NCBI GenBank assembly: GCA_028533045.1
Contig: JAQQAP010000011.1
Location: forward strand, 62,001-126,000
Length of the DNA stretch: 64,000 bases
Direction of reading: 5' to 3'
Origin: Spirochaetales bacterium
GTDB lineage: Bacteria > Spirochaetota > Spirochaetia > DSM-2461
In this document: one piece after another, positions 23,973-32,151 of the stretch
How positions within the stretch are numbered: the first letter of the stretch is position 1
How the letters are laid out: each line of letters starts with the position of its first letter
Made by a program: the position numbers and the translations under genes
The notes under the pieces: model-generated
What the model was told of the DNA's origin: nothing
The model's database searches: none
Seen by the model: the letters and a program-made list of their open reading frames with translations, nothing else

Positions 23973-24661
23973 TGGACAAAAGGTTTTTTATTGTAACCAT
24001 GCTGTTTTTTTTGACCGCAGCTCTCTGGAGCCAGTCCCTTCAGGATAATGAATACTATCGTAAAATGGTACAGCTCAAGACTCAAAGTGAAGCCGCCTTT
24101 GATGAGGGCGATTATGGAGAAGCGAAACGCCTGGCCGAAGAAGCCCAAGGGTATAAAGAGCTTTCCGACCAATGGATTGAAACACAATTGGCCGCCTATA
24201 GGGCGAGAAGCGCTCTTAACCTCTTGAAAAAAAGAGTAGACGAGGTAACCCGTTGGGGCGCCGAAAAGAACTATCCCGAGGCTTATGCCGAAGGAACGGC
24301 TCTTTATAAGCAGGCCTATGGGGAATTTCATGATCAGAAAGATTACCCCGCCAGTCTGGAAACTTCCCGGAAGGCTATAGATATCCTCTCCGTGGTAGCC
24401 TATGTGCCCGGGGCAAGTGCCTACCCGGCTTTTTATACCATTCGGCTTTTACCGGGGTATACCGATTGTCTTTGGAATATCGCCGGCTATGATTTTATTT
24501 ACGGTGATCCTCTTATGTGGAATAAAATCTATGAGGCAAACAAAAGCAAACTCCCCGACATCAATAATCCCGACTTTGTTCTACCGGAAATTGTGTTGAC
24601 AATCCCCGCATTAAGCGGAGAAACCCGTTCCGGGACCTGGGTGGACGGCGAAATTCGTTAA
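23972..24661 (+). CDS. Exported protein with helical repeats and LysM-like C-terminus
   Basis: The 229-residue protein has a cleavable signal (residues 1-21, ending LWSQS). The N-terminal helical region has TPR-like repeats (AFDEGDYGEAKRLAEEAQGY). The C-terminal 75 residues read YTIRLLPGYTDCLWNIAGYD, then IYGDPLMWNKIYEANKSKL and LPEIVLTIPAL, a LysM-like peptidoglycan-binding pattern common in spirochaetes. It probably acts in the periplasm at the cell wall, together with the coupled lipoprotein. A clear terminator follows at 24683-24713. Confidence 0.8.
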   Translation: MDKRFFIVTMLFFLTAALWSQSLQDNEYYRKMVQLKTQSEAAFDEGDYGEAKRLAEEAQGYKELSDQWIETQLAAYRARSALNLLKKRVDEVTRWGAEKNYPEAYAEGTALYKQAYGEFHDQKDYPASLETSRKAIDILSVVAYVPGASAYPAFYTIRLLPGYTDCLWNIAGYDFIYGDPLMWNKIYEANKSKLPDINNPDFVLPEIVLTIPALSGETRSGTWVDGEIR

Positions 24662-24682
24662 ATAAATAACACCCCTATTAAG

Positions 24683-24713
24683 AGGCTGTCCTAAAATTGG
24701 GGCAGCCTTTTTT
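24683..24713 (+). terminator. Rho-independent terminator after LysM-like gene
   Basis: AGGCTGTCC (24683-24691) pairs with GGGCAGCCT (24700-24708), with one G-T pair, followed directly by a run of six T. It lies 22 bases past the stop codon. Confidence 0.85.
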
Positions 24714-24737
24714 CTGATAATTAGGTATAGTTTAATC

Positions 24738-25217
24738 ATGGGAGAGGGGAGAGTGAAAGTCATAAAACGGGATCACAGAAAGTCGGAAACAGGCATTAAG
24801 GAGCTGGTCCTACATTTTGTCAGGCAATTCGTTTCCAGCGTTGTTTCCTTCTCCCTGGAATTCGCCGTTACGGTTATTTTCACAGAGATTCTGGGTATCA
24901 GTTACCTCATTTCCGGAGTGCTGGGATTTTTCCTGGGGACTTTGTTGCTTTATCTGTTATCGGTCCATTGGATATATAACGATCACCGTTACGAGGATAA
25001 CCGGGTAGAACTGATGCTGTTCTTCTCTTTGGCCGGTTTAGCCTTTCTGGTAAATACGGTACTGCTGGTCTTTCTGGTTGAGGTTCTGGGGAGCAATTAT
25101 ATCATTGCCAAACCGGCTGCTGCTGCGGTGATATTCTTTCTTAATTTCTTAAGCAAGAAGTTTTGGTTGTTTAGGAAAAAAGCTTGTTCGGTGGAATTGA
25201 TTCAAAAAACTTCATAA
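24738..25217 (+). CDS. GtrA-like membrane protein
   Basis: A 159-residue protein with four membrane helices and GtrA family features: FVRQFVSSVVSFSLEFAVTV in helix 1, GFFLGTLLLYLLSVHWIYND after helix 2, and the C-terminal NFLSKKFWLFRKK. GtrA proteins are thought to help flip or transfer undecaprenyl-linked sugars for cell-surface glycosylation. The start could be ATG 24738, or GTG 24753 which is preceded by GGAGAGGGG; the latter would remove five residues. It stands alone between a terminator and the Amt-GGDEF gene. Confidence 0.85.
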   Translation: MGEGRVKVIKRDHRKSETGIKELVLHFVRQFVSSVVSFSLEFAVTVIFTEILGISYLISGVLGFFLGTLLLYLLSVHWIYNDHRYEDNRVELMLFFSLAGLAFLVNTVLLVFLVEVLGSNYIIAKPAAAAVIFFLNFLSKKFWLFRKKACSVELIQKTS

Positions 25218-25364
25218 TACTCATCTTCCATAGAAGAACCCATAGATGTAAATAGTTCCCCATAAAAACCTTCGAAAATGTAGCCTTTGTATTCAAAAAG
25301 GAAGATTTTTTCCTCTCCTTTTTTTGAGGAGAATTGGCCTCATTCTTGCTTATTAATCATTGTA

Positions 25365-27251
25365 ATGATTAATAATGTAAAAACAATTGATGATATTCTC
25401 TGGGTTTTGATCTCGGCGATTCTCGTATTTATTATGCAGGCCGGGTTTATGGCTCTGGAGACCGGCCTGTCCCGGGCAAAGAATTCCATTAATGTGGCTA
25501 TAAAAAATATTACGGACTTTATTTTTTCTGTTGCTGCTTTTTGGCTTATCGGATATGGGATAATGTTCGGAAAAAGTTTTCACGGGGTCCTTGGTTTTAC
25601 CGATTTTTTTACCTCCTTTGAAGATGATACCTGGAAGGCAGCCTTTTTTGTCTTTCAAGCTGTTTTTGTGGGTACTGCGGCGACAATCGATTCGGGAGTC
25701 GTGGCGGAAAGGGCAAAGTTCAGTACTTATCTGATTATGTCCTTTGTTACCTCCGCCATCATATATCCTGTGTTCGGCCATTGGGCCTGGGGCGGCCTAT
25801 TTTACGAGGACCAGGCGGGCTGGCTTCAGAAACTGGGTTTTCTCGATTTTGCCGGTTCCAGCGTGGTCCACTCCATAGGCGGGTGGGTCGGATTGGCCGG
25901 TGCCATTGTCATCGGGCCCCGAAACGGTCGCTTTGCGGCGGACGGAACCCCCCAGAAGATACCGGGACACAATATCGTTTTTGCCTACTTGGGGACATTT
26001 ATCCTGTTTTTCGGCTGGTTCGGCTTTAACGCGGGGAGTACCCTAGAAGCAGATTTTGCCGTGGCCCATATAATTCTTAATACCATGATTTCCGCTTCTT
26101 TCGGGGGAATTACGGCCATGTTTTTGAGTATGTTTCTTGGGAAGAGTAAACTTCCCGAACCGGAAATGATCATAAACGGAATTATTGCGGGTCTGGTGGG
26201 AATTACAGCCGGTTGTGCCTATGTCAAAACACCGGCCGCCCTTGTTATTGGGGTAGGTTCGGGTATGGCCGTCTATTACGGTACTCTCTTTCTGGAGAAA
26301 AAAGGGGTAGACGACGTGGTTTCCGCTGTTCCGGTTCACGCCTTTTCCGGAGTATGGGGCACTCTGGCCACGGGACTTTTTCTCAAGGAGTCCTTTCTCA
26401 AGGAATTTGGTATAACCCGAATTGAGGCCCTTGCGGTTCAAGGGGTGGGAGTTCTTGTCTGTTTTGTTTGGGGCTTTGGGCTGTCCTGGCTGATTATGAA
26501 GGCCATTAAAAAGCATATTCCCATAAGAGTGTCCCTGGAGCATGAGAAGATGGGACTGAATATTTCCGAGCACGGATCGTCTTCCAGCATTCTGGAGTTA
26601 TCCGAGTCCATGAGGAAGATCATCGAAACTACCAAAATCGGGAAAGTCCACAAATTGGAATCGGAAATCGGGACGGAAATCGGAGATCTGACAAATTGCT
26701 TCAATATTATGGTGGATCGGCTTAAGGAGAAGGAAGAGATTGCGGAAAAAGCTCTCGAATCTCTTAAATACCTCTCCATTACGGACGGACTGACAAAGGT
26801 CTTTAACAAGAAATACATTAGCGAATACCTGGAGGATGAGCTTAAGAGAAGCGCCCGTTACGGGAGGAAGACTTCTATCATTCTTTTTGACATAGACTTC
26901 TTTAAAAGCGTCAACGACAGCTATGGACATCAAATGGGAGATCTGGTTTTAATCCGATGTGCCGAAACCATCAAGAACAGCTTGCGCGATTCGGATCTGA
27001 TAGGCCGTTACGGGGGAGAGGAGTTCCTTCTTATTCTGCCGGAGACCGAGCTTACGTCCGCCTATCATCTGGCGGACAGGCTTAGAGAGGAGATCTCCCT
27101 TCTCAAGTGGGAATTCGACACGAAGCGGATTATCACCATCAGCGGCGGGGTCGTGGAAAATGTAGGAGAGAAGGCCTCCAAGATGATTGGACGGGCCGAT
27201 GAACTTCTCTATGTGGCCAAGGACAAAGGTCGCAACCGCATAGAGAAGTAA
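25365..27251 (+). CDS. Ammonium transporter (Amt) fused to diguanylate cyclase (GGDEF)
   Basis: From ATG 25365 the protein has 628 residues; a longer frame to 25287 has no ribosome site and would add a non-Amt extension. Residues 1-390 are a full Amt/MEP/Rh channel (LWVLISAILVFIMQAGFMAL, DFAGSSVVHSIGGWVGLAGA, FFGWFGFNAGSTL, VPVHAFSGVWGTLATGLF). A linker with a HAMP-like coiled coil follows. A GGDEF domain at about 475-628 has intact ITDGLTKVFNKKYI, DIDFFKSVNDSYGHQMGD and active-site RYGGEEF (about 550). It probably senses extracellular or transported ammonium and sets cyclic-di-GMP. No glnB partner is adjacent. Confidence 0.93.
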   Translation: MINNVKTIDDILWVLISAILVFIMQAGFMALETGLSRAKNSINVAIKNITDFIFSVAAFWLIGYGIMFGKSFHGVLGFTDFFTSFEDDTWKAAFFVFQAVFVGTAATIDSGVVAERAKFSTYLIMSFVTSAIIYPVFGHWAWGGLFYEDQAGWLQKLGFLDFAGSSVVHSIGGWVGLAGAIVIGPRNGRFAADGTPQKIPGHNIVFAYLGTFILFFGWFGFNAGSTLEADFAVAHIILNTMISASFGGITAMFLSMFLGKSKLPEPEMIINGIIAGLVGITAGCAYVKTPAALVIGVGSGMAVYYGTLFLEKKGVDDVVSAVPVHAFSGVWGTLATGLFLKESFLKEFGITRIEALAVQGVGVLVCFVWGFGLSWLIMKAIKKHIPIRVSLEHEKMGLNISEHGSSSSILELSESMRKIIETTKIGKVHKLESEIGTEIGDLTNCFNIMVDRLKEKEEIAEKALESLKYLSITDGLTKVFNKKYISEYLEDELKRSARYGRKTSIILFDIDFFKSVNDSYGHQMGDLVLIRCAETIKNSLRDSDLIGRYGGEEFLLILPETELTSAYHLADRLREEISLLKWEFDTKRIITISGGVVENVGEKASKMIGRADELLYVAKDKGRNRIEK

Positions 27252-27255
27252 TGAC

Positions 27256-27702
27256 TTACGACCGGGAGATGGAAGCCAGAGCCGCTTCGGGACTGTTGTT
27301 ATTAGTAAAATCCTTGGAAAAAATGTTGGTTACATAGGCCTCGGACTTCTTGTTGAAAATCATATCGTGCCCTACGCAAAGGCCAATGGAAATGTTGTAG
27401 TCACAGTCATTGCCGTTAAGGTAGTCCGCCTGTCCCGCCGGGTTGCAGGGGTAGCTTATATCCCGTGCTCCGTGCTTGCAGTCCACCCGGTAGACGGTAA
27501 AGTATTTTGAGAGATAGTCCTCAATGGCCTGGGCTTCTCTGCGGAAGGTAATGCAGTGGGCTATGCCGATTTTTTTGGCCCCCGTTTTGTGGGCCAAGTC
27601 TCTGATAAGCTGAATTCTGTTGGTGCTCATATCGCTGAGCGAATCGAATCCCGCCATGATTTTCAGGTCTTCCTGATCGTATAAATTTGCACTATTTGAC
27701 AT
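27256..27702 (-). CDS. DUF1847-family cysteine-containing protein
   Basis: The 148-residue cytoplasmic protein matches the DUF1847 family: GIAHCITFRREAQAIEDYLS, DCKHGARDISYPCNPAGQAD, GNDCDYNISIGLCVGHDMIF. The conserved Cys and His suggest a metal or Fe-S site, but the function is undefined in the literature I know. It is shorter than many members because it lacks the usual N-terminal cysteine cluster. The ATG at 27702 has AGAGG eight bases upstream. It converges on the Amt-GGDEF gene with 4 bases between stops. Confidence 0.8.
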   Translation of the reverse strand: MSNSANLYDQEDLKIMAGFDSLSDMSTNRIQLIRDLAHKTGAKKIGIAHCITFRREAQAIEDYLSKYFTVYRVDCKHGARDISYPCNPAGQADYLNGNDCDYNISIGLCVGHDMIFNKKSEAYVTNIFSKDFTNNNSPEAALASISRS

Positions 27703-27803
27703 TTAATACCTCTTTGTTATGTGCATATGCTAATTATAAATACTATATAAGTCAAGTGGAATCTAGCGTGAAATCGACTATACTTAGAGAAAGGAGGCTT
27801 GCT

Positions 27804-28628
27804 ATGATGAACCTAATACTTGTAAAGCGGTTTTTTCCTGTTCTGCTCTTCTTTTTGATTCCCACTTTGCTTTCAGGTGAGACCTTTTCTCTTGAGTTGG
27901 ATGTGGAATATGGATTTAGCTCAATTCTGTCCCATGAGATTCAGTCTGGAACGGATGACGACAAGGGGGATGTCTTTGATTACCTCTCTTCTGGGAATCA
28001 GGATAAGCTCTTTCCCTTTGCCCGTTATCAGATTGATGTGGAAGTTCTGGATACCCATCATATTGTCTTTCTTTACCAGCCCCTACTGTTGGAGACTGAG
28101 GCTCTTATTGAGGAGGACTTCCGCTATGACGAGGTGGATTTTACGACCGCCGACGGGACAGTAGAACTGATTTATTCCTTTGATTTCTGGCGCTTTTCCT
28201 ATCTTTATGACCTGATTGAGGGGCCGGGGTTCTTTTTAAGTCCTGGCGTTTCACTGCAAATACGCAACGTCTCTATCTCGTTCATAAGTACGGACGGGAG
28301 CAAAAGTTCCCTTAGTAACGGTGTGGGGCCGGTGCCGGTGCTCAAGTTAAGAACCGGTTACGAGTGGGAGGAGGGGTTCTTTCTTCTTTTTGACGGTGAT
28401 GCCTTTTATGCCAGTAACAAATTTATTAACGGGGCGGGCTACTCCTTTACCGGATATATTTATGATTTAGCCTTCAAGGCGGGCTATGAGGCGAGAGGAG
28501 ATTTTTCACCCCATGTGGGTGTTCGCTTCCTGGGCGGCGGGGCCGACGGGACCACAGACGAGGGAGAGTATACCTATAATGACCTTCATACTTTTAGCGT
28601 GACTGTGGGGATGACATGGCGGATATAG
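27804..28628 (+). CDS. Probable outer membrane beta-barrel protein
   Basis: The ATG at 27804 has AAGGAGG six bases upstream; the open frame extends further up but without a start signal. The 274-residue product has a signal peptide (FFPVLLFFLIPTLLSGETFS) and then alternating hydrophobic beta strands rich in aromatic residues (VELIYSFDFWRFSYLYDLI, GVRFLGGG), ending in a strand VTVGMTWRI. This is the layout of a small outer membrane barrel or porin-like protein. No family assigned. Its 3' end overlaps the convergent EamA gene by 35 bases. Confidence 0.75.
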   Translation: MMNLILVKRFFPVLLFFLIPTLLSGETFSLELDVEYGFSSILSHEIQSGTDDDKGDVFDYLSSGNQDKLFPFARYQIDVEVLDTHHIVFLYQPLLLETEALIEEDFRYDEVDFTTADGTVELIYSFDFWRFSYLYDLIEGPGFFLSPGVSLQIRNVSISFISTDGSKSSLSNGVGPVPVLKLRTGYEWEEGFFLLFDGDAFYASNKFINGAGYSFTGYIYDLAFKAGYEARGDFSPHVGVRFLGGGADGTTDEGEYTYNDLHTFSVTVGMTWRI

Positions 28629-29484
28629 TCTCCGTCCGTCTCACCTTCCAATAAAGAAAGAGAGCCACCCCAATTATCAGTACTGCACCAATGAGTGAGA
28701 GGAGATCGGGCACTTCCCCAAAGACGAGAAAACCCATAATCAGGCTGAATAGGATATGGCTGTAGTTAAAGATAGAAATCTCCGAGGGCGGGGCCGATTG
28801 GTAGGCCATGGTCAGGAAATATTGCCCCGCCGCTGCGAAGACTCCCGTTCCTATAAGGGCGGCCCATTCCCGGAGCTCCGGCGTTTCCCACAGCACAAGG
28901 GCAAAGGGCAGTGTTATTAGAGTGGAGATTCCCGAGAACCAGAGCATGACCGTTTCCGGCGCTTCCTTGCCCTTGAGGTGACTTATGACCGTATAGGCCG
29001 CTCCGGCGGTTATGGCGGCGGCTACTCCGGCAAGGGCGGGAAGGACCGAAAGGTCCCATTGGGGTTTGATAATTAAGAGGGCGCCCCCAAAGGCGACAAG
29101 GAGGGCCGGTGCCTGATAGGAATTCAGCTTGTTCTTTAAAAAGAGGACCGAAAAGAGGGTGACAAAAAAGGGGGAGAGCTTATTCAGGATAGAGGCGTCT
29201 CCCAGATTCAGTTTGCCAAGGGAGTAGAAGTAGAGGGCTACACCGGTCAAGCCAAAGAGGGAACGGATGAGAAGAAGTCCCCGGCTTCCCCTATGTCCCA
29301 TGAAGATGGCCGGGCCCCGCCGTAAAAGGGGAAGGGCGACCACAATAAACATGACCAGGTTCCGGAAGAGAACTTTTTGGGCCAGGGGCAGGGCTCCGGA
29401 GTATTTTACGGTTACCCCCATTATGGAAAAAAACAGGGCCGAAAGGAGCATCGATATTATGCCTTTTCTCATTTCATGGATCAT
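28594..29484 (-). CDS. EamA/DMT family transporter
   Basis: A 296-residue drug/metabolite transporter with ten helices in two EamA repeats (LLSALFFSIMGVTVKYSGAL in the first; AAAITAGAAYTVISHLKGKE begins the second). Characteristic elements are RNLVMFIVVALPL and LSPFFVTLFSVLFLKNKLNS. Such proteins export amino acids, nucleosides or other metabolites across the inner membrane. The ATG at 29484 has GGAGAG upstream. It is a single gene; substrate not predictable. Confidence 0.9.
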   Translation of the reverse strand: MIHEMRKGIISMLLSALFFSIMGVTVKYSGALPLAQKVLFRNLVMFIVVALPLLRRGPAIFMGHRGSRGLLLIRSLFGLTGVALYFYSLGKLNLGDASILNKLSPFFVTLFSVLFLKNKLNSYQAPALLVAFGGALLIIKPQWDLSVLPALAGVAAAITAGAAYTVISHLKGKEAPETVMLWFSGISTLITLPFALVLWETPELREWAALIGTGVFAAAGQYFLTMAYQSAPPSEISIFNYSHILFSLIMGFLVFGEVPDLLSLIGAVLIIGVALFLYWKVRRTETISAMSSPQSR

Positions 29485-29586
29485 TCTGTCTCTCCTGTGC
29501 GAATGAGGCCATGGTAGGGGAAAAGGAGGGACTGTTCAAGCGGCGCTCATTGACATTAAAAGAAAAATATAGCACTTTTCTTATCT

Positions 29587-30831
29587 ATGAAGAGAGATAT
29601 TTACCAGGATAAGCAATATTACAAATTTTCTGCCTACGGTTTTCTGAAAAACCTGCGTTTTTTTGAGCCCTTTTTCGTTTTGGCCCTTCTTTCACGGGGT
29701 ATCGATTACCTTCAGATTGGATCGCTTTATGCTATTCGTGAAGTAACGGTTAATATTTTGGAGTTGCCCACGGGGATTCTTGCCGACGGTTGGGGGCGAA
29801 AAAAGACGATGATGGCCTCCTTCTTGTCCTATATTATCGCCTTCCTCCTTCTCTATCGCTTTGAAGCCTATCCCCTGTTAGCGGGAGCTATGGTTTTTTA
29901 TGCCTTTGGAGATGCCTGCCGAACGGGGACTCACAAATCGATGATTTTTGACTATATCAAGAGAAACGGATGGGTCGATTTAAAGTCCGATTATTACGGC
30001 CATACCCGGGCCTGGGCCCAGAGAGGTTCCGCCTTGAGTGCCCTTATCGCGGGGATTCTGGTTTTTAGCTGGAAGAACTATAATGCCGTTTTTCTTTTTT
30101 CCATCATTCCCTATGTGCTTGATTTTATCCTCATTGGTTCCTACCCCGGTTATCTGGACCGAGGAGCGGCCCATTCGGGAGGTGTGAAGCATATTATCAG
30201 AGACTCCTTCAGAACCCTAAAGAACAAAACGGTTCTTAAGAAGACCCTCTCCATTTCTCTTTTTACCGGTTACTACAAGGCGGTTAAGGACTACCTCCAG
30301 CCAATACTTCAGGCGGCGGCCCTGGCTTTTCCCCTCTTACCCCATAGAACGGACGAAGAGAACAGCGCCCTTGTCATTGGTCTTGTCTACTTTGTCATAT
30401 TCATTTTTACCTCCCATGCTTCGGCCAGCGCGGGAAAGGTTAAGAGAAAAATCCGCAGCACCTCCCGGGTTCTCTTGGGGAGCCTCCTTTTGGGGGCGAG
30501 TGCCGGTGTGGTGGGAGGACTCCTGTATCACTACGGCCACCCCTGGATCGCGGCGGCTCTTTTTCTCTTTGTTTTTGTTCTGGAAAATATTCGCAAACCC
30601 ATTGGGCTCGGTTCACTTGCGGAGGATATCGATTCTTCCATCCTGGCTACGGTTCTCTCCGTAGAGAGCCAGGAGGAAACGATCTGGACGGCCCTTTTTG
30701 CTCTGGGAATGGGAGCGGTGGCCCAGTTTGTGTCTCTCCCGGCCGCCCTGGCCATTTGTTCGGGGCTGATGCTGGTTGTGACGGTGCTCTTAAGTACAAT
30801 TAAGCCCAAAAAAGCTGTCCCTGTCAGCTAG
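29587..30831 (+). CDS. Major facilitator superfamily transporter
   Basis: A 414-residue MFS protein with about 12 helices. The loop 2-3 motif is ILADGWGRKKTMMASFLSYI, close to the MFS signature G-x-L-[AD]-D-x-x-G-R-[KR]. It resembles MFS members that carry the ELPTGILAD segment. No Shine-Dalgarno site is visible before ATG 29587; a TTGACA at 29550-29555 lies only 32 bases upstream, so the mRNA may have a very short or absent leader. Substrate unknown. A palindromic terminator-like hairpin covers its stop codon. Confidence 0.87.
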   Translation: MKRDIYQDKQYYKFSAYGFLKNLRFFEPFFVLALLSRGIDYLQIGSLYAIREVTVNILELPTGILADGWGRKKTMMASFLSYIIAFLLLYRFEAYPLLAGAMVFYAFGDACRTGTHKSMIFDYIKRNGWVDLKSDYYGHTRAWAQRGSALSALIAGILVFSWKNYNAVFLFSIIPYVLDFILIGSYPGYLDRGAAHSGGVKHIIRDSFRTLKNKTVLKKTLSISLFTGYYKAVKDYLQPILQAAALAFPLLPHRTDEENSALVIGLVYFVIFIFTSHASASAGKVKRKIRSTSRVLLGSLLLGASAGVVGGLLYHYGHPWIAAALFLFVFVLENIRKPIGLGSLAEDIDSSILATVLSVESQEETIWTALFALGMGAVAQFVSLPAALAICSGLMLVVTVLLSTIKPKKAVPVS

Positions 30832-30850
30832 CTGACAGACCTTCCTTTTT
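30821..30850 (+). terminator. Palindromic terminator overlapping MFS stop codon
   Basis: CTGTCAGCTAGCTGACAG (30821-30838) is an 18-base perfect palindrome containing the TAG stop at 30829-30831. It is followed after seven bases by a T5 run. It is likely a terminator, although the T run is slightly displaced. Confidence 0.55.
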
Positions 30851-30923
30851 AATTAGAATAGGCTGTTCCCAAAAGAAGAACGATTTGGGAAAGAGTTTCT
30901 CTTCCCATGTAAGAGGAGCATGT

Positions 30924-31487
30924 ATGACGTCTAATCTAGCTAGCAATACGGGGAGCCCCTGTTCCCCGTCTACCGGTGTTATTTACCATGAAGCGGAATC
31001 TTGGAGAAGATTTTTTGATTCTTCCCAACTCTTTTATACCGCCCTTAAACAGTGCCGGGTACGGGGAGTTGCCATTGTAAAGGGATCGGGTAAGACCAAT
31101 TCCGATGGACAAAGGGAGTATGAGGCTTTAATGGAAGAGCTCATTGGCCGGGATATTATGGTGATCTTTTCCGCTTGTTCCTTTACGGATGCCATGGGAG
31201 AGGAGTTTCTGGAAAGGTATGAGGAGAATTCTACCGGGACCGGGCTGGCCGAATTTTGCGATCATCTGGAGATTCCTCCTTTTCTTTTTGTTGGGGAAGG
31301 AGCCGATTCGGACATTAGTTCCTTATTGGAGAATCTGTCGTCCCAGGAAGGGATAGGTTCAGGCGATTTTCCTATTCGGGAGATAGGAGACTTTGATACG
31401 GAGAAATTCGATAGGGAGATTCATTCCCTAAGGTTGGCATTGGAGTGGTACGACCATTATGACGTCCGCTACTCTCCCTATTCTTGA
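30924..31487 (+). CDS. Stand-alone CO-dehydrogenase-like (CooS C-terminal/prismane-type) domain, cysteine-poor
   Basis: The 187-residue protein starts at ATG 30924 (GAGGAG five bases upstream). From about residue 45 it aligns by eye with the C-terminal domain of Ni-Fe CO dehydrogenase: VRGVAIVKGSGKTN matches the CODH segment with a GCNN motif, ELIGRDIMVIFSACSF matches KRDILVVTTGC, and GLAEFCDHLEIPPFLFVGEG matches GLREVCEALGIPPVLHMGSC. The cysteines of GCNN and GSC are Ser and Gly here; only the middle one seems kept. It cannot build a normal C-cluster alone. It converges, with 10 bases overlap, on a CooA-like regulator gene. A sensor, scaffold or decayed enzyme are all possible. Confidence 0.6.
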   Translation: MTSNLASNTGSPCSPSTGVIYHEAESWRRFFDSSQLFYTALKQCRVRGVAIVKGSGKTNSDGQREYEALMEELIGRDIMVIFSACSFTDAMGEEFLERYEENSTGTGLAEFCDHLEIPPFLFVGEGADSDISSLLENLSSQEGIGSGDFPIREIGDFDTEKFDREIHSLRLALEWYDHYDVRYSPYS

Positions 31488-32140
31488 GGTGTTTTGTCAA
31501 AGCTTTCCAGCCTTTCCAGGTCGGGAATAAGCAGTTTTCCCCTGTCTGCCCGGGAGATGAGCTCTTCCCGGACCAGGTTGTTTAGAAGGGTGGAAACGGT
31601 TTGTCTTGTTGAGCCTATAAGACCGGCAATCTGCTCCATGGAGAGGTCCATATCAATTAAATAGCCCCCCTCATTATCTTCTTGGCCATGTCTTTTGGCT
31701 TCCGTAACAAGCAGGGAGATGAGGCGGCTGTTTACATCTTTAAAAACAAGCCCCCGTATAATGGAAAAGGAGTTTCGGAGCATGCCTCCCAGGACTCCGA
31801 CCATGGCCTTTGTCACTTCCGGATCATCAAGCATCCGTTTCTGGAAGTTAGCTATGTCGCTCACAAGGATCTCCGTGTCTTCCAGTGTTTGGACAAAGGC
31901 GCTTGTATGGGTGGCGTACAGGTCCCCCTTGGAGAGAATCCCAAGGTTGAATTCCTTGTCTTCGTAGGAAAGGTATATTCGGGCCCTCCCTTCGGCCATG
32001 ATAAAGATTAGGTTTTCCCCTTCTCCGGGGTGGCAAATAAAGCTTCCCTTGGGATAGTTACGCAGGATTAATGAGTCATAGAGATCTTTAAACTCGGGTC
32101 GGCGAAAATGGTCAAGAAGGTTTTCTTTAAGGAATTTCAA
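31478..32140 (-). CDS. Crp/Fnr family regulator, CooA-like (haem-type CO sensor candidate)
   Basis: A 220-residue CRP/FNR protein with an N-terminal cyclic-nucleotide-type beta roll (YPKGSFICHPGEGENLIFIM, GRARIYLSYEDKEFNLGILS), a dimer helix and a C-terminal HTH (MEQIAGLIGSTRQTVSTLLN). The beta-roll segment GDLYATHTSAFVQTLEDTE lines up with the haem-binding GDMFCMHSG region of CooA. The His equivalent to the proximal ligand His77 is present, the redox-active Cys75 is Ala. It is thus closer to CooA than to Crp, Fnr or ArcR, though an HcpR-type NO sensor is possible. The TTG start has GGGGAGG upstream and lies 11 bases after the nucleoside ABC ATPase, so it may belong to that operon. Confidence 0.75.
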   Translation of the reverse strand: MKFLKENLLDHFRRPEFKDLYDSLILRNYPKGSFICHPGEGENLIFIMAEGRARIYLSYEDKEFNLGILSKGDLYATHTSAFVQTLEDTEILVSDIANFQKRMLDDPEVTKAMVGVLGGMLRNSFSIIRGLVFKDVNSRLISLLVTEAKRHGQEDNEGGYLIDMDLSMEQIAGLIGSTRQTVSTLLNNLVREELISRADRGKLLIPDLERLESFDKTPQE

Positions 32141-32151
32141 AGCTTCCTCCC

